Source: Pteria penguin
Taxonomy: Eukaryota; Mollusca; Bivalvia; Pterioida; Pteriidae
Direction of reading: 5' to 3'
Length of the DNA: 64,000 bases
Assembly: GCA_035048485.1 (NCBI GenBank)
Contig: CM068584.1
Span: forward strand, 60,761,739 to 60,825,738
Position numbers and translations under genes: made by a program. The notes under the pieces are model-generated. The model saw only the letters and a list, made by a program, of their open reading frames with translations. It was not told where the DNA came from and made no database searches. Of this stretch, positions 11,665 through 24,900 are shown piece by piece (position 1 is the stretch's first letter; each line of letters opens with the position of its first letter).

Positions 11665-13795
11665 TATTCACAGAGAAGGTTAAAAGGCATGATGAAAAAA
11701 TACAGAGATGACTACACAGAAGAACTACTGAGTTTACACAAAGAAGGTAAGAAGGCAAGAAAAACAAATACAGAGATGATTACACACTTCTGAGTTTAAA
11801 CAAAGAAGGTAAGGAGACAAGAAAAACAAATACACAGATGACTACACAATACTGAGTTTACACAAAGAAGGTAAGACCACAAGAAAAACGAATACAGTGA
11901 TCACTACACAGTACTGAGTTTAAACAAAGAAGGTAAGAAGACAAGAAAAACGAATACAGAGATGGCTACATAGTACTGAGTTTCAACAAAAAAGGTAAGA
12001 AGACAAGAAAAACGAATACAGAGATGACTACACAGTACTGAGTTTCGACAAAGAAGGTACGAAGACAAGAAAAACGAATACAGAGATCACTACACAGTAC
12101 TGAGTTCAAACAAATAAGGTAAGAAGACAAGAAAAACGAATACAGAGATGACTACACAGTACTGAGTTTAACAAAAAGGGTAAGAAGACAAGAAAAAGGA
12201 ATACAGAGATCACTACACAGTACTGAGTTTAAACAAAGAAGGTAAGAAGACAAGAAAAACGAATACAGAGATGGCTACATAGTACTGAGTTTCAACAAAT
12301 AAGGTAAGAAGACTAGAAAAACGAACACACAGATGACTACAAAGTACTGAGTTTAAACAAAGAAGGTAAGAAAACAAGAAAAACGAATACATAGATCACT
12401 ATACACAGTACTGAGTTAAAACAAAAAGGTAAGAAGACAAGAGAAACGAATACAGAGATGGCTACATAGTACTGAGTTTCAACAAAGACGGTAAAAACAG
12501 AAAAACGAATACACAGATGACCTTACACGGCATTGAGTTTAAACAAAGAAATTAAGAGTACAAGAAAAACGAATACAGAGATGACTATACACAGTACTAA
12601 GTTTAAATAAAGAAGGTACGTAGACAAGAACAACGAATACAGAGATGACTAAACAGTATTGAATTTAAACAAAAAAGGTAAGAAAACAAAAAAAAACCGA
12701 ATACACAGATGACTATACACTGTACGGAGCTTAAAGAAAGAAGGTAAGAAGACAAGAAAAACGAATACAGAGATGACTACACACTACTGAATTTAAACAA
12801 AGAAGGTAAGAAGACAAGAAAAACGAATATAGAGATGACTACACAGTACTGAGTTTAAACAAAGAAGGTAAGAAGACAAGAAAAACGAATACAGTGAGAA
12901 GTACACAGAACTGAGTCTAAACAAATAAGGTAAGAAGACAAGAAAAACGAATACAGGGATGACTAAACAGTACTGAATTTAAAGAAAGAAGGTAAGAAGA
13001 CAAGACAAACGAATACAGAGATGTTTATACACAGTACTGGATTTAAACAAAGAAAGTAAGAAGACAAGAAAAACGAATACAGAGATGACTATACACTACT
13101 GAATTTAAACAAAGAAGGTATGAAGACATGAAAAACTAATACAGAGATGACTATGCACTACTGAATTTAAACAAAGAAGGTAAGAAGACAAGAAAAACGA
13201 ATACAGAGATGACGACACACTACTGAATTTAAACAAAGAAGGTAAGAAGACAAGAAAAACGAATACAGAGATGACTATACACAGTAGTGAAATTAAACAA
13301 AGAAGGTAAGAAGACAAGAAAAAACGAATATAGAGATGGCTACACAGTACTGAGTTTAAACAAATAAGGTAAGAAGACAAGAAAAACGAATACAGAGATA
13401 AGTACACAGAACTGAGTATAAACAAATAAGGTAAGAAGACAAGAAAAACGAATAGAGAGATGACTACACAGTACTGAGTTTAAACAAGTAAGGTAAGAAG
13501 ACAAGAAAAACGAATACAGAGATGACTATACACCGAAATGAGTTTAAAGAAAGAAGGTAAGAAGACAAGAAAAACGAATAGTGAGATGACTACACAGTAC
13601 TGAGTGTAAACAAATAAGGTAAGAAGACAAGAAAAACGAATACAGAGATGACTGCACAGAACTGAGTTTAAAGAAAGAAGGTAAGAAGACAAGAAAAACG
13701 AATACAGAGATCTCTATACAGCACTGAATTTAAACAAAGAAGGCAAGAAAAAACGAATACAGAGATGACTACACAGTACTGAGTTTACACAAAGA
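11665..13795. repeat. Minisatellite, about 34 units of about 62 bp
   Basis: The unit begins AAGGTAAGAAGACAAG and continues with AAAAACGAATACAGAGATGA and CTACACAGTACTGAGTTT. The first few units are less regular than the rest. The unit is about 62 bp and not a multiple of three, and single-base indels are frequent. The minus strand happens to have few stops, which produces spurious frames at 13105-13425 and 13480-13692. Some units carry AAACAAATAAGG in place of AAACAAAGAAGG, marking higher-order variants. Confidence 0.95.
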
Positions 13796-13885
13796 CAATT
13801 GAAATGGAAGATATGGGAGATCCACATCACCTCGTATACCGTTGGGATAACAGACATGTTTGACATTTAGTTTCGAATTAAATGT

Positions 13886-14610
13886 TGATATGTAACCCAT
13901 AAATCTCACTTTCGATATCAATTTCAGTCACTATTGCAATCAGCTGTGACCTTTTTATTATCATTGAATGTTAATAAAGTTAGCAATTTGGTTATTATTA
14001 TCAAGTATTTCAAGCTTTAATTCCTATCTTCTACAGGTAGAGCGGCGGATTTAGAGGGGGCATGTTGAATATTTTTGGCTGGTACTGGACATTCATATGT
14101 GCCCCTACCCCTTTTTTCGGATGTTCTGTATCTGCCATTGCTTTATAAACAGATATATGTTTCCGTAATACTTATACTATCAGCTATATTTGCACTTGTG
14201 ATTTTCTAGTTTCACATTTACAGAGGGCGAGGTCATATGTGTAGGACTGACATTGACTTGCATATATGGTCATGGGTGATAATCGTGCGTCCATAGAAAA
14301 TAGAACAAATATCTAATTTGGATTTCAATTCTAAATGACCCATTTAAACTTCTATAATCGTTTCACGTGTTGTACTTTCGATATGAGTTTCAGTTACTAT
14401 TACTATCGCAATCAGCTGTGACTTAAATATTATTATTGAATATTAATCAGTTAACCAGATAATGTTCATTATTGTTTGTTGATATTGCTATTATCGAGTA
14501 CTTCATGCTTTAATTCCTGAAGTATATAAACAAATACATCTTTCCGACTTTCCGAAAGATTTAAGGCAATCAGCTAGGTTTGGACGAATGATCTTTACTT
14601 TTACATTTAG
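13886..14610. repeat. Tandem duplication of a unit of about 450 bp
   Basis: 13886-14230 and 14338-14610 share, in order, CTTTCGATAT-A-TTTCAGT, AATCAGCTGTGAC, CAAGTA or CGAGTACTTCA, GCTTTAATTCCT and TATAAACA-ATA-AT-TTTCCG. The first copy contains an insert beginning GCGGATTTAGAGGGGGC that resembles 20912-21070. Confidence 0.65.
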
Positions 14611-14872
14611 AAGACATTGCTAGACATTCCCTTTCTGCTATTTGAAGCTGGGCGTTTATGGTATCTAGTCCCCCATCCCCCTTCTTCACAACAAATTTAC
14701 GCAATTCCGCCATGAATGTTAAATATAGAACATAAAATTGGAAATACTAAATGATGGTTGAATATTTTATCTAATACTTTACTTTCACATGTTCCCCTTC
14801 CCCCTTTTCTTCGGAAGTTTTTAATTCGCCACTAATATAGAACGTTTTGTGACGTCATGTCCAGCTCACTCC

Positions 14873-15030
14873 ATCACAGGGGTTCACATATGCTCTTCAA
14901 GTAGACATATTTTGTTATTTTCCATTTGTTTTTCATTTTCACTGATTTTGTATGTCCTATGGTTTCATGATTTTTGGACTTGTGGTTTGGATTTATCCAT
15001 CATCTTTACATTACAACAAAGAACGATTTT
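14873..15030 (+). repeat. Interspersed repeat R3, copy 1
   Basis: Matches the reverse complement of 34105-34275. Landmarks: CTCTTCAAGTA-ACA, TTTTCACTGATTTTGTATGT, GATTTTTGGACTT, GGATTTATCCATCATCTTTA. The translations at 14849-15109 and 14952-15149 arise only from this repeat. Confidence 0.85.
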
Positions 15031-15110
15031 CTCTGAGCTGTTTACAGGGGTTATTGTTGGGGTTCGGAAGTGCTCGTGTGTTTACATTGTTCTGTTTCCT
15101 CCCTCGTAAG

Positions 15111-15383
15111 AAGCCGGCGTGGCCCAGTGGTATCGCGTCGGACTCCTGATCGGGAGGCCGGGGTTCGAGTCCCGCTCTGGTCATGCCGGTGTCATGTCTT
15201 TCGGATGAGACAGTAAAAGCCGAGGCCCCGTGTCGTGGTATGCATGGCACGTTAAAGATCCCTCACTGCTTCGGGTGGGTCCGTTGCAAAGGTCAAAATT
15301 TGTATGCCCCGCATCAGGCAGATGCCGTCACCATATACGTGAAATATTTGTAGTGTGACGTAAAACAAAAATCAATCAATCAA
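15111..15383 (+). mobile_element. tRNA-derived SINE, subfamily I, full length with target-site duplication
   Basis: The head has a tRNA-like internal RNA polymerase III promoter: A-box TGGCCCAGTGG and B-box GGTTCGAGTCC. A conserved body follows (GGATGAGACAGTAAAAGCCG, GGCACGTTAAAGATCCCTCA, GATGCCGTCACCATATACGT). The tail is AATCAATCAATCAA. It is flanked by the 11-base direct repeat TCCCTCGTAAG at 15100-15110 and 15384-15394. No coding capacity; it would move using LINE enzymes. Best preserved copy in the window. Confidence 0.95.
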
Positions 15384-15592
15384 TCCCTCGTAAGATTTGA
15401 ATACGTTACCATAAATGGGCAGTCTACATAAGTGTTCAGGATTACTAAAATACAATACCACACTATTGCGATCTCAATATGTAATTTTAAATATCTGACC
15501 TCATTTATTCTGTTCTAGGTAATGTGAAGATATATTTAGCACCGAAATGAAGATTTTGTTTATATAAACACCCATGTACGAAATCTATCAGT

Positions 15593-16095
15593 GGGGAGGT
15601 GATCTAATACGCTAGATCGTTTTTATTAGACATAAAATGCTTCAGGGTGATAGGGTTAATACCATCGATTGGAACCTAATATGCATGTTTATGGATTACT
15701 TCCTGGCCTGATCATCTCGATTTTGTTGTTTGGTTCTCTGTGTCTGATTTTTATAAATAAAATACTAATTTATTTTCCCTCTTTGCGAGATCGGAAATCA
15801 CATCTTTATGATACGAAACATGGTATATTGTGTTCATGGGAAATATGCGTGTAAGGCTTATTATGAAAATATAATTTAATTGATAAAAATGTAGAGATCT
15901 TTACTTTTTGGGGTCGGGTCGGGGTATCTATGGTGTATGATCGATTTTTAAAACAATCTATACTTGACAGGTTTCTAAAAGGGGTAGGAGTGGCGCCGCG
16001 TGCGCCCCTCCCATTTATTCAATTCACCCAGTCTGCTGCTTTGTATATGTCAGGTGTGAGAACTCGCCAAGAGCAATTATTAACCTTATGGTTTT
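15593..16095 (+). repeat. Interspersed repeat R1, copy 2
   Basis: Second copy of the segment at 6781-7285, same orientation. In copy 1 it is followed about 450 bp later by R2. Here a satellite of about 760 bp and further sequence lie between R1 and R2. Confidence 0.85.
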
Positions 16096-16129
16096 TACTA
16101 TCTTATTTGTGAATAGCCACGAGACACAA

Positions 16130-16890
16130 ACTGAGAACCAGAATTTATACCTAGGACCTTGTCATCTGAAAAATGACACCTTCATTACGGAGACTTTAGA
16201 ACCCGGACCGTTCTGTTTGGAAAAGGGCACATTTATCAAGAGGACTAGACAATCTGGACCTTTCTGCCTGGAATAGGCCACCTTAATCACTAAGAATCTG
16301 TACCCAGGGCCTTTCAATCTCGAAAACGGAGACTTTGGAACCAGGACCTTTCTTCTTGGAAAAGGCCACTTTTATCTTTAACGTGCCATGCATACCACGA
16401 CACAGATCCTCAGTTTTTACTGTCTCATCCGAAAGACAGGACACCGACGTGACTAGAGCGGGACTCGAACCCTCGCCTCCCGATCAGGAGGCGAGCGCGA
16501 TACCACTAGGCCACGCCGTTTCTATCTGGAACATAACACCTTTATCACAGAAACTTTAGAACCAGAACCTTTCTATCTGAGGACACCTTTACCATGGAGA
16601 CTTTTAGACCAGGACAATTCCATCTGGACAAGGATATCTCTATCACGGAGACTTTAGAACCATAACCTTTTTATCTGAAATAGGAGACTTTGTACCTAGG
16701 ACTTTTCTATCTAGTCTAGGACAATTTCTAAACGGAGATTTTAAAACAAGGATCTTTCTGTCAGGAATATATTTTTATAACGAAGACTTTGGAATCTGGA
16801 CCTGTCTAACTGGAATAGGACACATTTGTCAAAAATACGTTAGGAACACGACCATACTATGTGACCTTTTCCATCTGAAACAGGACACCG
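16130..16890. repeat. Degenerate satellite, period about 50 bp
   Basis: About a dozen drifted units of the form TTTAGAACCAGGACCTTTCT followed by ATCTGGAAAAGGACACCTTT and ATCACGGAGAC. A SINE at about 16378-16520 splits the array. Confidence 0.85.
16378..16520 (-). mobile_element. tRNA-derived SINE, subfamily I, tail end missing
   Basis: Read on the minus strand: tRNA-like head with TGGCCTAGTGGTATCGCG and B-box GGTTCGAGTCC, body to GGCATGCATGGCACGTTAAA or nearly so, then it stops. The distal body and ATTG-type tail are absent. It is inserted in the 16130-16890 satellite. Confidence 0.9.
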
Positions 16891-17514
16891 GCCTTTTACA
16901 GGGAGTCCCAACGGCTTCCATTACCATTTGACCTTTTATTTGAAAAATCATCAACTAAAGTTTTATTTATTCTTCTTCCGATAAAATTCAGTGGCAGACT
17001 CAGAGGGGACATCATCCCTCTTTTTTTTAGTACAAAATAGAAAAGGGGGAGAGAGACGGATAATATTGCATCGACTCGCCTTCTCCGGACCATTTTGGCA
17101 AAGTTTCGGGATTCAATGTCAACCCCAAACCTTTCTAGACAGAGAACAATTATGTTAGGTCGCAAACCCTTTTTAAAAACTGTCTATAGATCCGCTATAG
17201 CTATTTATAGTACGGTCTACTATACTTGCGATGTAATGTGAAAAAAGGAGATAAATGAAGATGGATTGTGCGGTAAAAAATGCGCAATTTTAGGCTCTAA
17301 GCCGCAAAATTAAGTTCTCCCACCCCATCCCATGCAAGGGCTCCACCCCATTTCTGATGGTTACCTTAGAGGTTCCCACCCGTTAATTCTAATTGTGGAT
17401 CCGCCCTTCAATCCCCTTGTAAGCTTCTTCTCAGTAAAAAGGGTAAAAACATTGCCCAAGTCTGAATAAGGAAGAATATTCCACAGCACGACTAAATTCC
17501 GACTATTATCCTTA
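16891..17514. other. Intergenic, no gene seen
   Basis: Mixed sequence with fragments resembling 'TGGATCCGCCCTT' and 'CAGTGGCAGACTCAGAGGGG' repeat ends. No coding frame. Confidence 0.4.
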
Positions 17515-17880
17515 GTAGAAATGCATAGGCACAGGTTCTCTCCAATTTCCGCTGAAATAGCTACATGTCATGAACAGTTGATTACATAGTAAGATATCTC
17601 CGCAAGTCAAAGTAATCCGTGTACGCCTCCATCTCCTCAAGATCACAGTACATATTCAGAACAAAATCATATATGTCTGATTTGGTTACATTTTGCAAAA
17701 TTCCGCGGGGGAGGGCTTTGCCCGTCCTTCCACAACCAGAACAAAGCTCCCGACCCAAGTTTGGTCGCAAAGCAACGCCCAGGCACTCAACTAATTACTG
17801 CTCCCCTCGCCTTACACACTTCACACATACTCACTTCGGGTTTTGTTACGATTCCTTGTTAAAAGATTCTGTATAGTTAG
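17515..17880 (+). repeat. Interspersed repeat R2, copy 2
   Basis: Second copy of 7735-8140, same orientation, lacking the long C-tracts of copy 1. Confidence 0.8.
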
Positions 17881-18104
17881 GGGACGACCATTTGAATCTG
17901 AGGAGGGGACTGACAAATTTGCTCAGGTCGGGTTATATATTTCATGATATTTGAAGGTTAAAATATTTATTTCCTTTATATCCTGGGACAGATTATTTAT
18001 TTTCTTGACATTTTGTCACCAATACATTCTTGTTAGAATTGCATTGTAATATATGCCATTAACATATATCCTTCTATAATAAATATAGAACATAGATACC
18101 TTAT

Positions 18105-19160
18105 AATTTAGTGCACCATATGTGCATTTCGACAACTTATGTCTCTTCAGTGATGCTCGTGGCCAAATGATTGGAATTCTGAAAATATATAAATATTTGA
18201 AGAGCAGTGTTGAAACCAAATTTGAAGTATATATTTCATGTCAGTACAAAAGCAGTGAAAACTAGACTTATAATGCCCTCGGGCACTTGCAACCATTTTT
18301 TCCTATCGAATTCACGATTGTTTCAGCTCGTTTGAAAAACCCAACATTTATATTGAGTGAAGACGTGGTAAAAATATTCACTTTACTCCCCAAAAATTAA
18401 AGATATATACATTTTTATCAACTATATCATATTTTCATAATAAGGCTCTCATGCATATGTGAAATTCTGGTATTAAACAAAATATTCAGCCATCAGTTTT
18501 TTTAGTGTTATCAACTTTATGATCTATATATACTCTGTACATTTGTTGGGAAAATAAGCTTTCCTCTATATCCTGGTTTATTCTCTTCAGTTGATGTAAA
18601 TTTCACTGTGCCTCGACATGATTCGTCGGTATTTATAAGTATTCAGTATAGAAAACATGAGGTTCTGCATGTGCGCGGGAATTCTCCAAAATGAAGACAT
18701 ATATAGAAAAATCAAATATATTGAAGCAAGCGTCAATATTTCGGGCCGAAACCAAATAGTTCATTGACTAATATTTCTATTAATGTTGGTTTTGCCTACT
18801 TTTAGTGTATAGTTGGTTAAACACCAATGCCTTTTTTCCCTTTTCTATACTTAATGTAATAATTCATTATAAGTTTATAATAAATATAAGTTTATAATAA
18901 ATATAGATCATATATACCTTTCAACTTTGTGCATCACATTTCGACAACTTATATCCCTTCAGTGATGCTCTTGGCCTCATGATTGGAAATCTCATAATAT
19001 ATAATTATTTGAAGAGCAGTGTTGAAACCAAAATGACCAAAAAGTGAACCAAAGAATCTATCTAAGGACAAAGCTATGCATGAGGGAGATACTCCTTAGT
19101 TTTAGAATGATTTACTTAATTTGATGACTGAAAACCTGAAGTATATATTTAATTTTGTAA
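18105..19160 (-). repeat. Two copies of repeat R4
   Basis: Copies at about 18105-18295 and 18925-19160. On the minus strand they carry the landmark AGCATCACTGAAGAGACAT or a variant, then TCGAAATG and GGTGCACAAA. On the plus strand they read TTTGAAGAGCAGTGTTGAAACCAAA. More copies lie at 26700-27200 and 28195-28300 in the opposite orientation. Confidence 0.8.
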
Positions 19161-20911
19161 AAAGGTTTAATCATAGGAGTGATATTTGTTGGTTGTGATT
19201 GAATTTTATCTGAAAGGATAATGCTCCTTCAAACTGAAAAAGAGAATCCTAATATATCGTCAAGAAACTATCAGTAAGTCAGTAATAAGCACGTTTGGAA
19301 CTCACTTGCAATATCTGCACCCTAAATCCATAACCTTGACCTTGATTATGACCCTGGCGGCTTCAGCTTGACCTTCGTCTCTCATCATAATTAATCATTC
19401 CTGCAAGTATGATGTTTAATACTGCTATTATGGACAATAATATGGTAGGATGACGGACAGGAAGACACACGGACAACGGACCAATTGATCACAATGTTAG
19501 GGAGGCCCAAACCCTTTCCTTAAAAACACATGAGATACACTTTTTAGATACCTATGAATAATTTCTTTGTATCACAATATACCAAAGAATAAATAAGTTA
19601 TAGTGTACGCTTTATAGTTAACAAACTCGGAAAATTTCACTGGTTTATATCAAGTACTTTACAAGATATGAGGATATGAAAATGGACAATATCGCATTTT
19701 CACACCATTTTCCAGCAAATGAAAATGCACGACCTCGCAATTTCATGAGTGTATAACTTAATCCGTTATGCATAAAATTTGTGATTTATTTATATTAATC
19801 TACTCTATGTACTACAGGTGTTACGAGAAAAGATAAAAACATTGGTTGTAAGTCTTATTATCTCAAATATAATCCCTTAATCTTGACGAAGAATGTTTTT
19901 TTAAATTGATGAAAATGACAAAGTCCAAATGTCCAAGGTCATTTTTCTAAAAATATATACAAGGATTCATGTTAATGTAAAACTTATTAAAAATGGTTAC
20001 TTATAAGGATATTTGAAGGAATTTTGATTGTATGACGAAAAATAAGCTCTGTATAAGCAAAAAACCATTTTACCTAAATCAGGGGCGGATAGCTCTTTAG
20101 AAAAGATGAAAAATATCACATACCTTTTAATTTATCATAGTATAGCTTCTTTTTTTTTCATAAAAAAAAAATCATAGTATACCTTAATTTTTTATGTTAA
20201 TCTACTATATGTATTATATTCATTATTTAAAAAAAAAACCATCAAAAATTTTGATTCCAAGTGTTTTAATCTCAAATATAAACTCTTCATAAATTCAAAA
20301 TGTCGTAAAGTTTGATTGATTTCAATTTCTGTTCTTTAGGTCTCCTTCATGATAATCCTTCCCAATGTCTTATAAACAGGAAACCTGATAATTAGTCCTT
20401 GTCCTTCATTATTATGGATACCCAGTTTGTTAAGATCGCTAATTAATATCTTGAAAGCTGTTAAAAGGTACGAAATGAAGGTTGATATTTGCTGTGTCAA
20501 ACAGCTGGTTGAGGTGATATTACGTAATAATTTAGCCGCACAGGTGACAGGTGATCGCCCTAGACGACGTTACCCCGACATACCCTCGATATATTGAAAA
20601 TGTTGTAACTTGATTGGGAAGTCAACTATTAACGATATTATAGAATTCGTCTTGGGACTGACCATCTGATTGCACATGACGCTTGTGTTTTCATGCGAGT
20701 TGTACTGAAACACACGTTTTCGAGTACCAGTTACAGGAATATCGGGGGAATATTAAAATCAGAATTATTTTCTACAAAGTCTTCAATACATGGTTTTTTA
20801 AATAAAAATTACGTATAAAAAAATTTTATTTACGTCATGAATCTTAGGTCACGCGATTGGCGTTTCGTGGTACCTTAACATAACTTCTTCTATCATTGTA
20901 ACATATACACA
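19161..20911. other. Intergenic, no gene seen
   Basis: Very AT-rich; no motif or repeat was recognised. Confidence 0.45.
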
Positions 20912-21070
20912 CTGGCGGATTTATAGGGTTCCCCCTCTTTTTTTTTGCCACAAGTATGAGTAAATCTTCAGATTTCGCACCTAAATTGGCAGAGTATTTT
21001 GGCTTATATTGGACTTTCACATGCCCCCCCCCTTTCCCCAATTTCGGAAATTCTGGATTCGTCACTGATA
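20912..21070. repeat. Interspersed repeat fragment related to 14041-14130
   Basis: Shares GGCGGATTTA-AGGG, ATTTTGGCTTATATTGGACTTTCACATG (variant TGGCTGGTACTGGACATTCATATG) and a C-tract followed by TTTTTTCGGA or ATTTCGGAA. Probably an old DNA transposon end. Confidence 0.55.
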
Positions 21071-21423
21071 GAAAACCCAGAATTAATTAAAGAGGATTAA
21101 AACCAAACCATTTCAATCAAAATAGGCTCTAAGTCTTGTCTTTTTGGCTAAAACAAAAAATGTATTCCTTGAATATGAATAGATTATCCCCCCCCCTTTC
21201 CTCCCCCTCACCTTCCTTTCGCAAAGCTATCTAGACTTATCTGCAATTAAAATGTTAGTCTGAAGCTGGAAACATGGGGATTAGTGTAAACTAAGTGATG
21301 AAATGATGTCTAATTTTATCGCACAATATATGTCTTGGTATTTATTACACTGAAATGTGTATTTCTGTACATAATTATATACGTGGAAGTCGCCGAGTCA
21401 GATGATACTCGTGTAAAGTCTAC

Positions 21424-21433
<10 letters not shown>

Positions 21434-21475
<42 letters not shown>

Positions 21476-21911
21476 GTTGTTTAACGTCGCACAGGGAATA
21501 TTGCACCCATATGGCGACGATTACAATGCTCATATTAACATTATATAAATACAAATAACTTAAAATATTTGAAAAAAGACCAGCTTTTAATGTATATAAT
21601 ATATACAAATAAAAATGATACTAAAATCATTTTACAAATTCATATTACACATCGATACCATGATAAGAAATATATATATATATAACCATTCAATATACTA
21701 TATTTTATTATACAAATTTACTTCTTTTAAAAATTCTATTATGTTCGTTATATTAACCCTCTCAAATAGCTCTTTCATATTATCTGCAAAAAATAATTAA
21801 TTCTAATATGTGCAGTATCTGCACAATCAAGTAAAATGTGTTTTACACTAAGTAGACATCCGCAAGGGATACACTCTGGAGGGGGTTCTTCCTTTAACAG
21901 GTAAGAGTGCG
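21434..21911 (-). mobile_element. 5'-truncated Jockey-like LINE, 3' end only, with target-site duplication
   Basis: On the minus strand it corresponds to the last part of the LINE at 55085-57520 (shared GATACACTCTGGA, TTCTTCCTTTAACAGGTAAGA, GCAGTATCTGC-CAATCAA, AAAGACCAGCT, TTTAACGTCGCAC). The minus-strand 3' end is GCGACGTTAAACA followed by a (TAA)n tail, seen as TTA repeats at about 21424-21471. A direct repeat TACAGTGTTATTA lies at 21421-21433 and 21912-21924. It is a clean insertion truncated at its 5' end, retaining only the extreme C-terminus of the enzyme and the 3' UTR. Confidence 0.9.
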
Positions 21912-21924
21912 TACAGTGTTATTA

Positions 21925-24900
21925 AAAGAGCTACAAAATTACAAAAAACTGTATGAAATTGTCAAATGTTTAATTAATGTAAATACCAATAATCATAAAA
22001 TCGAATGTAAAAATCATTCATGGTTAGTATTAGCCCACGCCGTGCTTAAAATTTATGTATCATGAATGATGAAATGAAACTTGTAAGAAATAAAACTTTG
22101 TAAATAATAGCTACGGGGTAATTTTTTTCACAAATAGGATAATCATAAGTACTTCTATAGACATTGTTTTGGTTATGTGCTCTCTTATTTGAGAACTTTA
22201 TAATGCACGATTGTTTACTATGTATATCGATGCAATCTAATGACTCGTGAAAACAATATGGTGGACCGCTATCTTTTCATTTTTGGATGGTTTGTAGTCA
22301 TTTCTATTTCTATGTATATTTTTATAAACAAGGTATCAAAAGAATCGGGAGAAACATACTTATCGCATATTATGGGCCGGTAGAAATAAATTAAAAACTG
22401 AAAACTATATATTTAAAAAACTTATGTGTGCCTGCGTCGCCCATCGTTTTTGCTACGGCGATCAGCTGTTTACAGGTAATGGAAATATTTACCTGAAAAA
22501 CCTCACTTTACTGGATTTGATACGACCGTGACCCCAAACAACGCCAGTGAACATATCGCTTTTATGCTCATTGATTCTACGCGCGCCGTCAATTACAAGG
22601 CAAAATAAACATCTCGCTGTACCGCCGTGGTATCGTTAAATATTTTGATGATTTTAGCTATTTTCAAATTGCCGTAAATTCTTTATTTCTACTCCAAATG
22701 AGATGAAATTTAAGAAACAAGAACGATACAAAATGAATATTTTAATGATATGATTTTGATTTACATGTTAAAAATATTTCTCGAGAAATTATTGATGTGA
22801 AAATTGAAAACAACGCATTTTGATGAATTTGCGATCACTAACAATGTCTTTTTCATTTCGTAGGCGATATAAAAAGGGTCTGAAAGGTGTAATAAAGTTG
22901 TATATTCCATGAAAACCAGATATGAGGCCAGTTTTAAGGGAGGAATAAGCATCTCCTGTCTAGTGGTGCCTTTAATTAATTCACAAAATATTTCAGTTGG
23001 CAGGAAAATCATTGCATATTATACATGTCTAGTTATCACAGACAGACAAAATTACAGTAAAGGTTAATGCTATGTGTTCAGCCATTTCATGACAAGCATT
23101 TAACACTTTGATTCAATACACATTATGTATGGCAAGTGTAACACAAGTGTAAAAACACTTATATAAACAATAGAAAAACTTACATTTGTCTAGCATGCAA
23201 GATTTTAGTCATCCATTGAGATACATAATATTATCAAAACCTACAATGCTTGACTGCAAGTCAATGTAAACAAATTATGCTAGACACAACTACAATTTGT
23301 AATTAATCCAAAAATTGAAAAACTAAGGTTTGAATAATCTTGTCAAACAGAAATGGTGTTATGTTGATGGTACAGATCAAAGTAAGATTAATCTATACAA
23401 CAAGACTATAATTATAGCTATACCAAATTAATAATCATTATCATATGCTATTGTAGTTTATGTAAAAATGTTACATTTCTTTGTGCTGGTTTAACTTTTA
23501 ATTTTATAATAAGACTTTAGAAATGAGAAATGTATTGGAATATTGTTCACCAATATTTACTCAATCGTAACAACTCGTCCATTTTCGTACGCAAATAAGA
23601 CTCGTACGTACTACGTAGTCAGCCATTGGGACTACTTCCAGTTGTTATGTAAACACACATGGCAATGATCAGCATGCCTGTCATTTTTGCACGAAAATAA
23701 GCAATTATGTCCATTGCCTGCTTTTGTCTATATTTGTTTCTCTCTGAATGGGTGAACTAGTATGATTTTTCATGGCGGAGTTTACACACGTGCACTGGTT
23801 AAATGTCACTTCCAGTTTCCTCTGATTCCTTTCCAGTGTTCTAACATTTAAAAAAGTAAATTGAAATTCGCTAGGATTTCTGAATTGCCGTTACGATTGT
23901 ACAATATTAATCAAAACGGGTATTACATTTCATACTGAACTACTCATATCCTAAATTACAAAAACAATCCTATGAACTTTTTTTCGCCTCATTTCGCAGT
24001 GTGCTCCTACGAGGAAAGTCGAAGAATTGAAGCGATTTGGTATATATCGCTGCGCCGTGGGGCTTCCGAGTTTATTTTTGTAAAAAATGGCGACGGTGTT
24101 CCGATTGATATTTACTTTGTATCAAATATAAAATCTATTTGTTAAAATGCTCTCAATATAACCTTTATATTTAATATAACTATAAATACTATAGAGGGAA
24201 TCCAAATTAATTATATTACATTGAAACCAAACAAATAAATAAAGTTTGACTTTCAATTTCACAGTTAAAAATTGAAAATGTATGGCGATTTTTTTTACCT
24301 ATTGTACCCTTTGAATTTTTAACAATATGTTTTGAAGTGGTAGTATCAAAACACTTTGTATAATCTTTATTTACTTTTAATTCTCTAGCAATACCTTACT
24401 AATCTCTATGAAAACATTAATTCAAATTTCAAATCAACATAATTAGTGATAATTTCAAACATGACCTTTTGTCCTTATTTATCTTTAAGTAATCATTTTG
24501 TTGTACAATTTACCTCCAAAAGTGTGCGTTGCTATGGCTTTAACTAAAAATTAGCTAATTCTTCAAAAATTTTGTTTTATGATGTTATGACCATCTCGTC
24601 TCTTATTTTTGGAGGCTAATTATACTACCCAAGAGACTAATTTTATCAGACAAAAGTATGAAAGTTGAAAATTTGAATCAATGATTTAAAAGGCTTATAT
24701 CGGTAGATCTTGACTTAGAAACATATTTTTATGTTTCGTTATGTGTGCCATAACTTATGATATGTTTACATATACGTCTTAAATACATGATTTCTTCAGT
24801 GATCACTTATAATTATAATAAGAGGAAATACTTGTAAATTTTTATTCTGTATTTTCTTTTCGGTGGATTTTCCAATCTTTTCGGTAAACTGGATCTCTTC

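Noticed and set aside
13105..13692. Minus-strand frames with repeated LSSYLLCLNSVL-like hydrophobic protein
   Set aside because: Translation of the 62-bp minisatellite. The unit is not a multiple of three and contains indels, so no conserved protein repeat exists.
11665..13795. CRISPR-like periodic array
   Set aside because: The units are contiguous and similar throughout, with no unique spacers; the genome is eukaryotic.
15111..15185. Functional tRNA gene
   Set aside because: A-box and B-box are present, but the acceptor ends do not pair and the sequence continues into the SINE body. The same head recurs in several copies.
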